From NCBI GenBank assembly GCA_003353825.1, contig PIVW01000198.1, forward strand, positions 1 to 9,897: a DNA stretch of 9,897 nt, in the 5' to 3' direction. Of the stretch, positions 1-7,093 are shown one piece after another (the stretch's first letter is position 1; every line of letters starts with the position of its first letter). This DNA comes from Chloroflexota bacterium (GTDB lineage Bacteria > Chloroflexota > Anaerolineae > J102). The notes beneath the pieces are model-generated. The model saw only the letters and a program-made list of their open reading frames with translations. It ran no database searches and had not been told where the DNA came from. The position numbers and the translations under genes were made by a program.

Positions 1-16
1 CGCAACACGCAACACG
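1..16. repeat. Heptamer tandem repeat (cgcaaca), about 2.3 copies
   Basis: The window opens with cgcaacacgcaacacg, a 7-bp unit repeated twice plus two bases. It lies directly downstream of the kinase stop codon, which is on the minus strand. It may be the edge of a longer array cut off by the window border. No terminator-like hairpin with a T-run is visible in these 19 bases. Confidence 0.5.
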
Positions 17-19
17 TTT

Positions 20-1543
20 TTACGGCACATGTGGCAGTTTGTCGAACGGCTCCTGCAAGAGGTCGTGGATTTCGGTAAAGAGGGCGAATTGGTAATTGTA
101 ACGAGCAGCCAGATCGGGGTCAGGCATAAAGGTTTTGTCGAATCGTAGGCAATGCTTTGCGCCGCTCGACTCAGTTTCGTACACGCCTATGCCAACGCCG
201 GCCAAGATGGCAGCGCCCAGGATGCCCCCCTCGTTGTTCTCAAAGGTGCGTACTGGCGTCTGGTAAATATCTGCCTTGATCTGCGACCATAGATCGCTAT
301 AGGCGCCGCCGCCGCTATGGTAGATGACGTCGACCGCATGGCCGGCGCTCGTAACTATTTCGAGCGTACGCCTTAGCTCGAAGGTGACGCCTTCCATAAT
401 GGCGCGCACCATGGCGCCAACGCCATGCCGGGGTGTAAGGCCGAAGAAATTGCCGCGGGCATAGGGTGTGCCCAAGGTCCGTTCCCCCATTAAATAGGGC
501 GAAAACAGCAAGCCTTCGCAACCGGCCGCAATATCTGCTGCCAATTCGTTAAGGATGTCATAGACATCGATACCACGATTTTTGGCTTGACCGATCTCGT
601 AACGACAAAAATTGTCTTTGAACCACTTCAGGGAGACGCCGCCGGAATCGGTGATACCAAATGGGATCCAGCCTTCTGTTACGTGATGCAGGTTCATCAA
701 ACGTTCGTCAAAAACCGGGGCCGAGGTAAAAACCGAAAAGATGCCGGAAGTGCCAGTGAGGTCGGACGCCGCTCCTGGCTCTGTCAGGCCCGCGGCCAGG
801 AGCGTGCATAGCATGTCGCCGCCCCCCGCTACGACGGGTGTTCCTTCTTCCAGGCCGGTCAATCTCGCCGCCTCGTTCGTCAGATTTCCGATCACTTCCG
901 ATGAGCGATGAATATCTGGCAATTTAGCACGATCCACGCCAATCTGCTCGATTAGATCCTGAGACCATTCTCTGCTTGCGGCATCCATCAAGAAGGATCC
1001 TGATGCCTCGGAATAGTCGATGGAAGCAACGCCCGTCAGGCGGAAGTTGACGTAGTCTTTGGGAACGACGAATTTCCAGGTATCAGCATACAGGTCGGGG
1101 GCGTGCTCTTGCAGCCATCTGATCTTGAACCCGAACCAGTTCGCTACAGGGGGGCTGCCTGTTAGCTGATAGGCGCTGTCTGCCGCGGGTTGATGTCTGA
1201 ACTGTTCCACAATCTCGGCGCTGCGTTTATCACACCATAACTGTACATCATGGCTGAGCAGATTACCGGCAGCGTCGAGCGGTACGGTTCCGTGCATCTG
1301 GCCGCTGATGCCGATGCCACCTATCTCGTCGACAGATACATTGGCTTGATCCATCGATTCTTTGATGCAGGTGATGGTATGCGACCACCACACGTCCGGA
1401 TCCTGTTCGGCCCAGCCCGAACGGGGTGTCTGCATGTCTTGCAGGCGGCTGGCGCTGGTTACGACGGTTCCATCCAACGTGAGCAGGGCAACACGAGTAC
1501 TTTGTGTGCCGATGTCGATGCCCATCAACAGTTCGCGTTTCAA
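20..1543 (-). CDS. FGGY-family carbohydrate kinase, xylulokinase-like
   Basis: This is a sugar or polyol kinase expected to phosphorylate the imported substrate with ATP in the cytoplasm. The N-terminus carries the ATPase-fold phosphate-1 motif GIDIGTQSTR. It is followed by GISGQMHG, typical of xylulokinases, then a GGGD segment that should hold the catalytic Asp, a DLTGTSG stretch and a C-terminal GGGAYSDLWSQIKADI motif. About 507 residues is normal for the family. I chose a TTG start at 1541-1543: an AAGGAGA Shine-Dalgarno lies 6 nt upstream, and the protein then begins MKRELLMGIDIG, as FGGY kinases usually do. An ATG at 1523-1525 is the alternative. The open frame continues upstream into the permease gene, but those residues look like non-family sequence. 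It is the last gene of the ABC operon, 71 nt after the permease stop. Substrate is not certain; D-xylulose or a related ketose or polyol is the best guess. Confidence 0.9.
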   Translation of the reverse strand: MKRELLMGIDIGTQSTRVALLTLDGTVVTSASRLQDMQTPRSGWAEQDPDVWWSHTITCIKESMDQANVSVDEIGGIGISGQMHGTVPLDAAGNLLSHDVQLWCDKRSAEIVEQFRHQPAADSAYQLTGSPPVANWFGFKIRWLQEHAPDLYADTWKFVVPKDYVNFRLTGVASIDYSEASGSFLMDAASREWSQDLIEQIGVDRAKLPDIHRSSEVIGNLTNEAARLTGLEEGTPVVAGGGDMLCTLLAAGLTEPGAASDLTGTSGIFSVFTSAPVFDERLMNLHHVTEGWIPFGITDSGGVSLKWFKDNFCRYEIGQAKNRGIDVYDILNELAADIAAGCEGLLFSPYLMGERTLGTPYARGNFFGLTPRHGVGAMVRAIMEGVTFELRRTLEIVTSAGHAVDVIYHSGGGAYSDLWSQIKADIYQTPVRTFENNEGGILGAAILAGVGIGVYETESSGAKHCLRFDKTFMPDPDLAARYNYQFALFTEIHDLLQEPFDKLPHVP

Positions 1544-1549
1544 TTGGCT

Positions 1550-1612
1550 CTCCTTTTCGGAGTGTGGCCCTTGATGACTGCGTGCCAAAAGATTGATTTC
1601 AAAGCACACTCC
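1550..1612 (-). promoter_or_regulatory. Possible alternative hairpins at the kinase ribosome binding site
   Basis: GGAGTGTG at 1559-1566 and CACACTCC at 1605-1612 form a perfect 8-bp inverted repeat with a 38-nt loop. The stem begins a few bases after the upstream permease stop codon. On the transcript, the CUCC at 1559-1562 can instead pair with the GGAG of the kinase Shine-Dalgarno (1550-1553) across a GAAAA loop. The two pairings exclude each other. This is visible complementarity only; a regulatory role is inference. Confidence 0.3.
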
Positions 1613-1614
1613 AC

Positions 1615-2475
1615 CTAACCCTTGATCGCGCCAGCCACTAAACCCCTGGTGATATAACGCTCGAAAAATAACCCTATCAGGATCACAGGCAATACAGCAG
1701 CCAGGGACAGCGCCGAAATGAACCACCACTGAATCCCACGCGTGTTGTTCTGCCCGGCAATGAGTACAGGGAGGGTAATGGCATCGAAGTTTGTGAGCAT
1801 GAGAGCGTAGAGAAATTCGTTCCAGGCGAAGATGAATGAGAAAATCGCAACCGAAACCAGTCCCGGTGTGCTTATGGGCAGGACGATACGAACGAATGCC
1901 TGCCAGTGCGTGGCGCCATCCACCAGGGCGCTGTCTTCCAGATCACGTGGCAATGTGTTGAAGAAATCGCGCATGATCCACACGGCGAAGGGGATGTTGA
2001 ACATGGTATAAGCCAGGATCAGGCCGAAGTGGGTGTCGATGAGATTGAACGCCGAATAGAACAACAAGAAGGGGACGACGAACAGCGCCGGCGGCAGGAA
2101 CCGCTGTGAGATGATCCAAAAGGCGATGTTGTCATTGCCCCAGCCTAATCCCCGCCAGTAGTACTTGTACCGTGACAGTCCGTAGCCCGACATGGCGCCG
2201 AAGGCGACAACAAAAACTGTGCTTCCCGAGGCAGCAATGAGACTGTTGCGGAAGTGGCGCCAGAATGTATCGCCCACTTCACCAAACAGATACTGCCAAT
2301 GTTGCATAGTCGGGTCAAAATCGAACCAGGGTATATAGACTGGACCGCGGCTGACGTGTAATGGTAGCTTCAGTGATGTGGTCACGAGCCAGTAGAAGGG
2401 GAATAAACAGATAAAGGACCAGAAAATAACAATACCATACAATACTATTTGCTGCCGTCTGGATCGTTTTTTCAT
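1615..2475 (-). CDS. Carbohydrate ABC transporter permease, MalG type
   Basis: Inner-membrane channel subunit of a CUT1-type sugar importer, pairing with the permease encoded just upstream. The 286-residue protein begins with a basic segment (MKKRSRRQQ) before the first membrane helix and has about six hydrophobic segments. The EAA loop that docks the ATPase is visible as [21 protein letters not shown] at roughly residues 180-200, and a WNEF segment typical of MalG-like permeases follows. The start at 2475 lies only 12 nt after the preceding permease stop. Its AGGA Shine-Dalgarno overlaps that stop codon (TAGGACAG), which suggests translational coupling. No ATPase gene is present in the operon. 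Confidence 0.95.
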   Translation of the reverse strand: MKKRSRRQQIVLYGIVIFWSFICLFPFYWLVTTSLKLPLHVSRGPVYIPWFDFDPTMQHWQYLFGEVGDTFWRHFRNSLIAASGSTVFVVAFGAMSGYGLSRYKYYWRGLGWGNDNIAFWIISQRFLPPALFVVPFLLFYSAFNLIDTHFGLILAYTMFNIPFAVWIMRDFFNTLPRDLEDSALVDGATHWQAFVRIVLPISTPGLVSVAIFSFIFAWNEFLYALMLTNFDAITLPVLIAGQNNTRGIQWWFISALSLAAVLPVILIGLFFERYITRGLVAGAIKG

Positions 2476-2487
2476 CTTGTAGCTGTC

Positions 2488-3450
2488 CTAATTCTCGCTC
2501 TGAGGTGAAGCCCTGCGCGCCATGATAAGAAAGATCGTTGCAAACACTATCACGAGCACCAGGAGTACATAGGAAATCGCCGAAGCGTAGCTATAATTAC
2601 CGAAAGTCAGGGCTGTATCAAAAATGTACATGGTCAGTGACTCGGTGGCTGAGCCAGGTCCACCACCTGTCGTAATCACGATGACGTCGATAATTTTGAA
2701 GATCTCCAGGCCACGGATCAAGATAACGGTGACGGAGATCGGTATCAGGATGGGAAAGGTAATTTTTCGCAGCACCTGAAAGGGTGTGGCCCCATCGACT
2801 CTCGCAGCCTCGTAGATCTCGTCAGGGATGCTTTGCATGCCAGCCAGCAACAAGAGCGTGATCAGTGGAATCCACTGCCAGCTATCGATGATGACAATGG
2901 CTATGGTCGCCCAGATACTGTGCCCCAACCAGGGAATCGAGATCGCCATCCCTGTTAGCGAAGACAGGAGCTCTTGAAGATGGGCAGGAGGGGAGATCCG
3001 CGTATCGAACATCATACGCCCGGTATACGCTACCGCCACGGGCGTCATCATCATCGGCATCAGGAAGATGATTCTGACGACATTACGGGCGTAGAATTTT
3101 TCGTTCAGCAGCAGCGCCAGCCCAAAACCGATGATGTATTGCACGATCACGCCGAGAATGACAAACACCAGCGTATTCCAGGCGGCGTTGTGCAGTCGTT
3201 GATCGTCGAAAAGACGGCGATAGTTACGCAGTGTCAGATTAAACCCCAAGCCAAGGAAGCCGTCGTCTGTCTCTTCGCCACTTTCTAGCGCCTCGTTACT
3301 GATCTGCGTAGTGCCACCCCGCTGTACATCGGTGAAGCTAATACCCAGAGACCACAAGAGCGGAAAAATCGATAGTGCCAATAGAATAATCACCACCGGC
3401 GCCAGGAATAGGCGTTGGGTTCTCTTTTCGTGCGCCCTACCTTCGTTCAT
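2488..3450 (-). CDS. Carbohydrate ABC transporter permease, MalF type
   Basis: Inner-membrane subunit of the same importer. From ATG 3450 the protein has about 320 residues. A basic N-terminus ([13 protein letters not shown]) precedes the first helix, a periplasmic-type loop of about 50 residues follows, and then come the remaining helices. The EAA loop reads [20 protein letters not shown], and [13 protein letters not shown] near the C-terminus is typical of MalF/UgpA proteins. I chose ATG 3450 because GGAAGG lies 4 nt upstream. The open frame could start at 3507, but the added residues are atypical and that DNA forms an inverted repeat. The gene is followed after 12 nt by the MalG-type gene. 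Confidence 0.95.
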   Translation of the reverse strand: MNEGRAHEKRTQRLFLAPVVIILLALSIFPLLWSLGISFTDVQRGGTTQISNEALESGEETDDGFLGLGFNLTLRNYRRLFDDQRLHNAAWNTLVFVILGVIVQYIIGFGLALLLNEKFYARNVVRIIFLMPMMMTPVAVAYTGRMMFDTRISPPAHLQELLSSLTGMAISIPWLGHSIWATIAIVIIDSWQWIPLITLLLLAGMQSIPDEIYEAARVDGATPFQVLRKITFPILIPISVTVILIRGLEIFKIIDVIVITTGGGPGSATESLTMYIFDTALTFGNYSYASAISYVLLVLVIVFATIFLIMARRASPQSEN

Positions 3451-3470
3451 AGTGCCTTCCGAAAAGGGAT

Positions 3471-3505
3471 GGCGTTGCGCCGCCAGAGCGCAGCAGCGCA
3501 ACACC
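3471..3505 (-). promoter_or_regulatory. Potential stem-loop just upstream of the MalF-type permease
   Basis: On the minus-strand RNA the arms GGUGUUGCGC and GCGCAACGCC pair over 10 bp, with one G-U wobble, around a 15-nt loop. The stem ends about 20 nt before the permease start codon, close to its ribosome binding site. It has no U-run, so it is not an obvious intrinsic terminator. It may tune translation or stability. Confidence 0.45.
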
Positions 3506-3542
3506 AAGGTGTGAATCCGGGTTCATCATCCTTCAAAGGCTG

Positions 3543-3583
3543 GTCGGAAAGAAGCCAGGAAACACATCCGACTCCTTTCCGAC
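3543..3583 (-). promoter_or_regulatory. Potential stem-loop just after the binding-protein gene
   Basis: GTCGGAAAG (3543-3551) and CTTTCCGAC (3575-3583) are a perfect 9-bp inverted repeat with a 23-nt loop, starting 14 nt after the stop codon of the binding-protein gene. In sugar ABC operons, hairpins here commonly protect the binding-protein mRNA or cause partial termination, so more binding protein than permease is made. That role is inferred from position. There is no clear U-run. Confidence 0.45.
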
Positions 3584-3597
3584 ACCTGATCGGTCAG

Positions 3598-5142
3598 CTA
3601 TTCAGCCTCGTAACCGATAGAGTCACGATATTGTTCAAGCTGGCCTTCACGTCCCAGACGGTCGGTGATCTCGTCCCAACCGGCAGCGACATTGTCCATC
3701 GCTTCCTGCGATGAAATCTCTTCGGCCAGGGCCCGGCTGACTTCCACGTCGAGCACGTTCAGGTATTCCGCCGAACCGCGAATGCGAATATCTAGTACCG
3801 CATTGGGATGGTTGATGGTGTTCAACACGGCATCCAGGTAGTCTTCGGCCCCTTCCTGGTCGAAGCCGGCATCTACCCACAGATCGATGTCCTCAAACTG
3901 GCTGTAGCGAGAGGGGTTGATACCTGTGTCAGGCGTGACAGCCAGCAACTGCACCATTTCGGGGGCTGCCATGAAGCGAGCGAAGTCGATGGCGGCCTCT
4001 TTGGCCTGGCTATCTGCGGCGACACCTATAATCCAACCGCCGAAGGCGATAAAGGGCGCCGGATTGGCTTCCTCTACCCATTCACCTGCCTCATAGTCCC
4101 AGTAGCGATCGCCACCCGGCAATACGCCATATCCTGTATCGCCGATGATGACCGAGGAAGTGGGATCATAGGAGATGGGGCCGACATCACCCCAGTCGAT
4201 GTTGAATACAGAGACGCCGGCAGGGAACTGCACACGGGTGTCTGAAACATCCCACTGAAGCTGCTCGGGCGGGCCCAGGTCTCTCGACTTGATGTAGTCG
4301 TCCAGTGCGGCCACCCAACCGGGGTTGTTGACTTGTGGTGTCATGTCATCGCAACTGAAAAAGAAGCAAGGATTACCGGGCACTTTGCCGTAGCCTGCTG
4401 CATGCGAAAGGAACACCCAGTAGCTCTGGGCATTGCGACGTTGTGCTTCTGCAACACCGTAGATCTCGGCCGTTTCACCCGCTGTCTCGGCCTCTTTGCC
4501 GTTGAAGAACTCAGCCATGTCGTAATACTGCGACCAAGTCACAGGTTCAGCAAGAGGATAGCCATATTCGGCTTCGAAATCCCCTGCAAAGGGCGAATCT
4601 GGCCCCACCAGGTCCTTGCGGTAGTACAGCATGTGGGCATCGCCATCGTAGGGGAAGGCGTAGATTTTATCACCCCAGGCGGTGATGCGTTCACCGTACA
4701 GGGGAATGATGTCCTCTGGATCCAAACCTTCTAGCATCTCCGGAGTGACCTCTTCGAGGAAGCCGGGAGCCATAAAGTCACCTGCCCAATCGGCGGGGAA
4801 GATGAGCACGTCGTAGTCATTGGCGCCTGTATCAAAAGCGGTAATGATTTTCTCGAATAGTTCGCCGAAGGCAAATTGCTGGAGTTCTACCTCACCGCCG
4901 GTCATCGCTTCCCATTCCGGGGCGTGAGTCTCGACGGGCCCGCTGATGGCAGGTCCGGTCTGGGTGACGACAACGACTTTCTGGCCTTCGAAGGGCATCG
5001 CGGCTTCTTCCGGTTCTGGTTCAGCTATTTCGGGCGCTTCTGCCGGGGCCTCGGCGGGCGCAGCGGGTGCTGCGCAAGCTGCCACGATAAGCATCAAGGC
5101 GATTGCAGTGACTAACCAACGAATAGATTTTCCTGTAAACAT
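3598..5142 (-). CDS. Extracellular solute-binding lipoprotein of a carbohydrate ABC transporter
   Basis: Substrate-capturing protein of the importer, anchored outside the cytoplasmic membrane. The 514-residue protein starts with a basic and hydrophobic signal peptide ending in the lipobox VAAC (Cys23). An Ala/Pro/Glu-rich linker follows up to about residue 48. The mature part matches family 1 (UgpB/MalE-like) binding proteins: VVVVTQTGP at the first strand, YDVLIFPADWAGDF, then YAFPYDGDAHMLYYRKDL near 160-178, and AAIDFARFMAAPEMVQ in the C-terminal half. ATG 5142 has AGGAGG 9 nt upstream. It is the first intact gene of the operon and lies 194 nt downstream of the regulator. The sugar bound cannot be read from the sequence. 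Confidence 0.95.
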   Translation of the reverse strand: MFTGKSIRWLVTAIALMLIVAACAAPAAPAEAPAEAPEIAEPEPEEAAMPFEGQKVVVVTQTGPAISGPVETHAPEWEAMTGGEVELQQFAFGELFEKIITAFDTGANDYDVLIFPADWAGDFMAPGFLEEVTPEMLEGLDPEDIIPLYGERITAWGDKIYAFPYDGDAHMLYYRKDLVGPDSPFAGDFEAEYGYPLAEPVTWSQYYDMAEFFNGKEAETAGETAEIYGVAEAQRRNAQSYWVFLSHAAGYGKVPGNPCFFFSCDDMTPQVNNPGWVAALDDYIKSRDLGPPEQLQWDVSDTRVQFPAGVSVFNIDWGDVGPISYDPTSSVIIGDTGYGVLPGGDRYWDYEAGEWVEEANPAPFIAFGGWIIGVAADSQAKEAAIDFARFMAAPEMVQLLAVTPDTGINPSRYSQFEDIDLWVDAGFDQEGAEDYLDAVLNTINHPNAVLDIRIRGSAEYLNVLDVEVSRALAEEISSQEAMDNVAAGWDEITDRLGREGQLEQYRDSIGYEAE

Positions 5143-5336
5143 TTTTTGTATCCTCCTGAGTAATATAATAAGCTGGATAGTTCGTTAAGGTCTCTTCGTT
5201 TTTCACCTCCTGGTTTTGCTGCTGTGTTATGTAGGCGGGTGTCAAGTGGGGGTGGACTTCAAGCTGTTCATCTCCAAAAACCATCATTCGGGTGAAACAG
5301 CATCAGTCTTCACAAGAGCTGTGGTTATCACATGGT
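5143..5336 (-). promoter_or_regulatory. Leader region of the ABC operon with an orphan Shine-Dalgarno
   Basis: This 194-nt gap between the regulator and the binding-protein gene should hold the operon promoter and operator. I find no convincing -35/-10 pair. A perfect TTGACA (5240-5245, minus strand) has no matching -10 at 16-18 nt. A full AGGAGGTGA (5203-5211) sits about 60 nt before the real start and has no start codon at a usable distance. A 10-bp palindrome TCAAGCTTGA (5337-5346) overlaps the end of the regulator gene. Co-transcription from the regulator promoter is possible. Confidence 0.35.
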
Positions 5337-6170
5337 TCAAGCTTGATAGTGCTTTGAATCTAAGAGAGCGTTGCTGGGTGGGAGGTCATGGGGATGGGGC
5401 GCGATCGTCTCTCTTTTTTTCCCCTGTTCGCGTATGCGCACGAGTTCTACATCAAAGCGAGAACGATCCCCACGATGCAGAGCATGATAGTATTCCATAG
5501 GTTTGCCGTTTTCCAGATAGCTGATACTGTCAAGCATAAGTAGGGCGGCGCCCTCAGCAACCTGCAATAGTTCTGCCTCAAACTCGTTGGCGTTCACCGC
5601 CTCGATGCGGCGCCGCCCACGAGCGATCTGCAATCCGTACTGATCTTCTAATGTAGAATACAACGATGCATTCATAAAATCAACATCCTCGAGGCCTGGA
5701 CATAGCGCATGAGGTAAATAACTGGTAACGAGTACGATGGGTTCTTGGTTCACAAACCGTAAGCGTTGCAGATCGATAACGGTCGCGCCCGGCGAGATTG
5801 CCAGGTAGCCTGCCACTTTTTTGCTTGCCGGTGTCACATGCAGGTGTAGCACCTTGGTGACCGGAATATGTCCCCTTTCCATCATGTCCTGATAGAAACC
5901 GGTGAGTTCTTGCGCAATACTTTCGGCGATTTTGGGCGTGGCGACGAAAGTGCCCTTTCCCTTGCGCCGGAAAATCAATCCTTCATACTCTAACTCTCTT
6001 TAGGCCTGTCGCACCACCGCTCGACTGACGCCATAGGTCTCAGAAAGTTCATGTTCTCCTGGTATACGTTGCCCTGACAGCCAAACACCTACACCGATGT
6101 CTTGCCGGAGATCATCCATCACCTGGATATAAAACGGGATGCGGCTGTCGTGGTCAACAGGTTTACTCAT
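5337..6170 (-). pseudogene. GntR/HutC-family transcriptional regulator, interrupted by an in-frame TAA
   Basis: Local regulator of the sugar operon, encoded directly upstream in the same direction. Codons 1-56 from ATG 6170 encode most of a GntR winged helix: IPFYIQVMDDLRQDI, RIPGEHELSETYGVSR and AVVRQA. Codon 57 is TAA (6000-6002). The same frame continues with RELEYEGLIFRRKGKGTFVA, the exact end of a GntR domain, and then a UTRA ligand-binding domain to the TGA at 5337. Family members have Leu at the stop position (VRQAL-ELE-EGLI), so one T-to-A change in a TTA codon explains the break. Read through, the product would be about 277 residues, a normal length. A sequencing error cannot be excluded. 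The start is uncertain: ATG 6170 lacks a Shine-Dalgarno, and an in-frame ATG at 6243-6245 lies ahead of the tandem repeat. Loss of the DNA-binding domain would leave the operon without this regulator. Confidence 0.9.
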
Positions 6171-6181
6171 AAGAAATTTAA

Positions 6182-6243
6182 TTGTACGCTTGTACGCTTG
6201 TACGCTTGTACTCTTGTACGCTTGTACGCTTGTACGCTTGTAC
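6182..6243. repeat. 8-bp tandem repeat (TTGTACGC), seven units plus a partial eighth
   Basis: Seven consecutive 8-bp units run from 6182 to 6237. The fourth reads TTGTACTC, the others TTGTACGC, and TTGTAC follows at 6238-6243. The array lies between the predicted regulator promoter and ATG 6170. On the minus strand it is open in the regulator frame and would encode an eight-residue repeat (YKRTSVQA, YKSTSVQA) if translation began at ATG 6245. Eight is not a multiple of three, so unit gain or loss would change the frame of such a start. Alternatively the TTGTAC boxes could be a multi-site operator. Confidence 0.9.
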
Positions 6244-6253
6244 ATACATATTG

Positions 6254-6282
6254 AATATACCATCTGTGATCTACCCTGTCAG
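6254..6282 (-). promoter_or_regulatory. Predicted sigma-70 promoter of the GntR regulator
   Basis: On the minus strand, CTGACA (6277-6282) is followed after exactly 17 nt by TATATT (6254-6259), which carries an extended -10 TG one base upstream. Transcription would start near 6247, immediately before the 8-bp repeats and two bases from an in-frame ATG at 6245. The -35 box lies inside a perfect palindrome. Confidence 0.6.
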
Positions 6283-6284
6283 GG
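6274..6284. promoter_or_regulatory. Palindrome CCCTGTCAGGG overlapping the -35 box
   Basis: CCCTG-T-CAGGG is a perfect 5+1+5 palindrome centred at 6279. It covers the -35 hexamer of the regulator promoter, a good position for a repressor site. No second copy was found upstream of the binding-protein gene, so it may serve only this promoter. Confidence 0.35.
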
Positions 6285-6432
6285 AACATTTTCCTACTTC
6301 GGTGTCCGTCAGTTGAACCCGCCAGAACCCGGCATCGCATAGTTTCACCTACCTCGGCGAGAAATCGGCGCCTGGTTTTGCAAAGTGTTCCACCATCGTG
6401 GTAGATTATTTGCCGATAGGGTCAACTAGACG

Positions 6433-6462
6433 CAGTTGAACGATGATTTAAAAAATGTTAGC
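6433..6462 (+). repeat. Direct repeat, left copy (30 bp)
   Basis: Begins cagttgaacgatg and continues with tttaaaaaatgttagc. It matches 7588-7616 with one single-base gap and two substitutions. The copies lie about 1.15 kb apart in the same orientation and bracket the hicAB relic and the non-coding stretch after it. A short inverted repeat (TCAACT / AGTTGA, 6422-6439) overlaps its left edge. Confidence 0.75.
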
Positions 6463-6485
6463 ACAGCAAACAATCCGGAAGATTC

Positions 6486-6513
6486 TTGACAACGATATCA
6501 ATAGTGGTATCAT
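6486..6513 (+). promoter_or_regulatory. Predicted promoter of the hicAB relic
   Basis: TTGACA (6486-6491, perfect -35), a 16-nt spacer and TATCAT (6508-6513), preceded by an extended -10 TG. The start site would fall near 6520, the first base of the hicA ATG, so the transcript would be leaderless or nearly so. An imperfect inverted repeat GATATC-N6-GGTATC (6494-6511) lies between the boxes and could be the former HicB operator. Confidence 0.65.
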
Positions 6514-6519
6514 GGCCAT

Positions 6520-6780
6520 ATGAGCAAGATTGAGGACATCATTGCTAAAATGCGGCGAAACCCAAAAGGGATTCGCTTTCGAGATATCTGCAAAGTGTGT
6601 GATTCCTATTTTGTTCAAGCTCGACAGAAAGGTAGTAGCCATCGTATCTACAAAACACCTTGGCAGGGAGACCCACGAGTCAACATCCAGAATCATTAAG
6701 GTATGGCCAAAGCATATCAAGTATGACAAGTGTTGAAAGCAATTGATCGACTGGAGGCAGAAAGTGATATTCGAGAATGA
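6520..6780 (+). pseudogene. hicA: hicA toxin (mRNA interferase) relic with two in-frame stops
   Basis: HicA toxins are small dsRBD-like ribonucleases of type II toxin-antitoxin systems. The frame from ATG 6520 reads MSKIEDIIAKMRRNPKGIRF, then a GSSHR motif with the catalytic His at residue 41, then YKTPWQGDPRVNIQN, all characteristic of HicA. Codon 60 is TAA (6697-6699) and codon 69 is TGA (6724-6726). Between and after them the frame still reads GMAKAYQV and QVLKAIDRLEAES, the normal C-terminal region. Lys (AAA) and Arg (CGA) are the likely ancestral codons, each one change away. The intact product would be 86 residues. Termination at codon 60 removes the last strand and helix, so activity is unlikely. 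There is no Shine-Dalgarno, in line with a leaderless transcript. Confidence 0.9.
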
Positions 6781-7093
6781 CCGATATACCTATCGCCTGA
6801 CCTGATCAGAGGAGGATAACGAGTATGTTGGCCTTTGCGTCGAGTTTTCTAGTCTCAGTTGGTTAGCCTCCACACCAGAAGCAGCGCTAGAAGGTATTCG
6901 CCAAGTAGTAGCTGATGTTGTGGCTGACTTGAAGGCCAACGGAGAACCTGTGCCTGAGCCAATTGCTATCAAGCAATACAGCGGAAAGTTTATGGTGCGG
7001 ATTCCGCCAGAACTTCATCGTCGTTTGGCACTTGAAGCAGCTGAAGCTAGTGTAAGTCTCAATCGGCTTGCTAGTGCAAAGCTTGGTCAATGA
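6764..7093 (+). pseudogene. hicB: hicB antitoxin relic with one in-frame stop
   Basis: HicB antitoxins neutralise HicA and bind the operon promoter. The likely start is GTG 6764, with TGGAGG 6 nt upstream; it overlaps the end of hicA by 17 nt, the usual coupled hicA-hicB order. The frame begins MIFENDRYTYRLT, then TGA at codon 14 (6803-6805), then SEEDNEYVGLCVEF and the rest of the partial RNase H-like domain. The C-terminus (SGKFMVRIPPELHRRLALEA, then SVSLNRLASAKL) is a ribbon-helix-helix DNA-binding domain. Family members have Trp at the stop position (TYRVTWSEED), so TGG to TGA is one change. The remaining 95 codons are open. An internal ATG at the MVRIPPE segment could in principle give a lone DNA-binding domain, but it has only a weak ribosome binding site. 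Confidence 0.9.

Noticed and set aside
3311..4734. Long plus-strand open frames opposite the permease and binding-protein genes
   Set aside because: They are antisense shadows of strongly family-matching minus-strand genes and show no domain features.
5240..5245. Perfect TTGACA upstream of the binding-protein gene as its promoter
   Set aside because: No -10-like hexamer occurs 16-18 nt downstream on the minus strand.
5021..5287. Minus-strand open frame overlapping the start of the binding-protein gene
   Set aside because: It runs out of frame through the signal-peptide coding region and its residues resemble no family. The binding-protein frame has the better Shine-Dalgarno and a clear signal peptide.
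6182..6243. CRISPR-like array
   Set aside because: The units are 8 bp and directly adjacent, with no spacers and no cas genes nearby.
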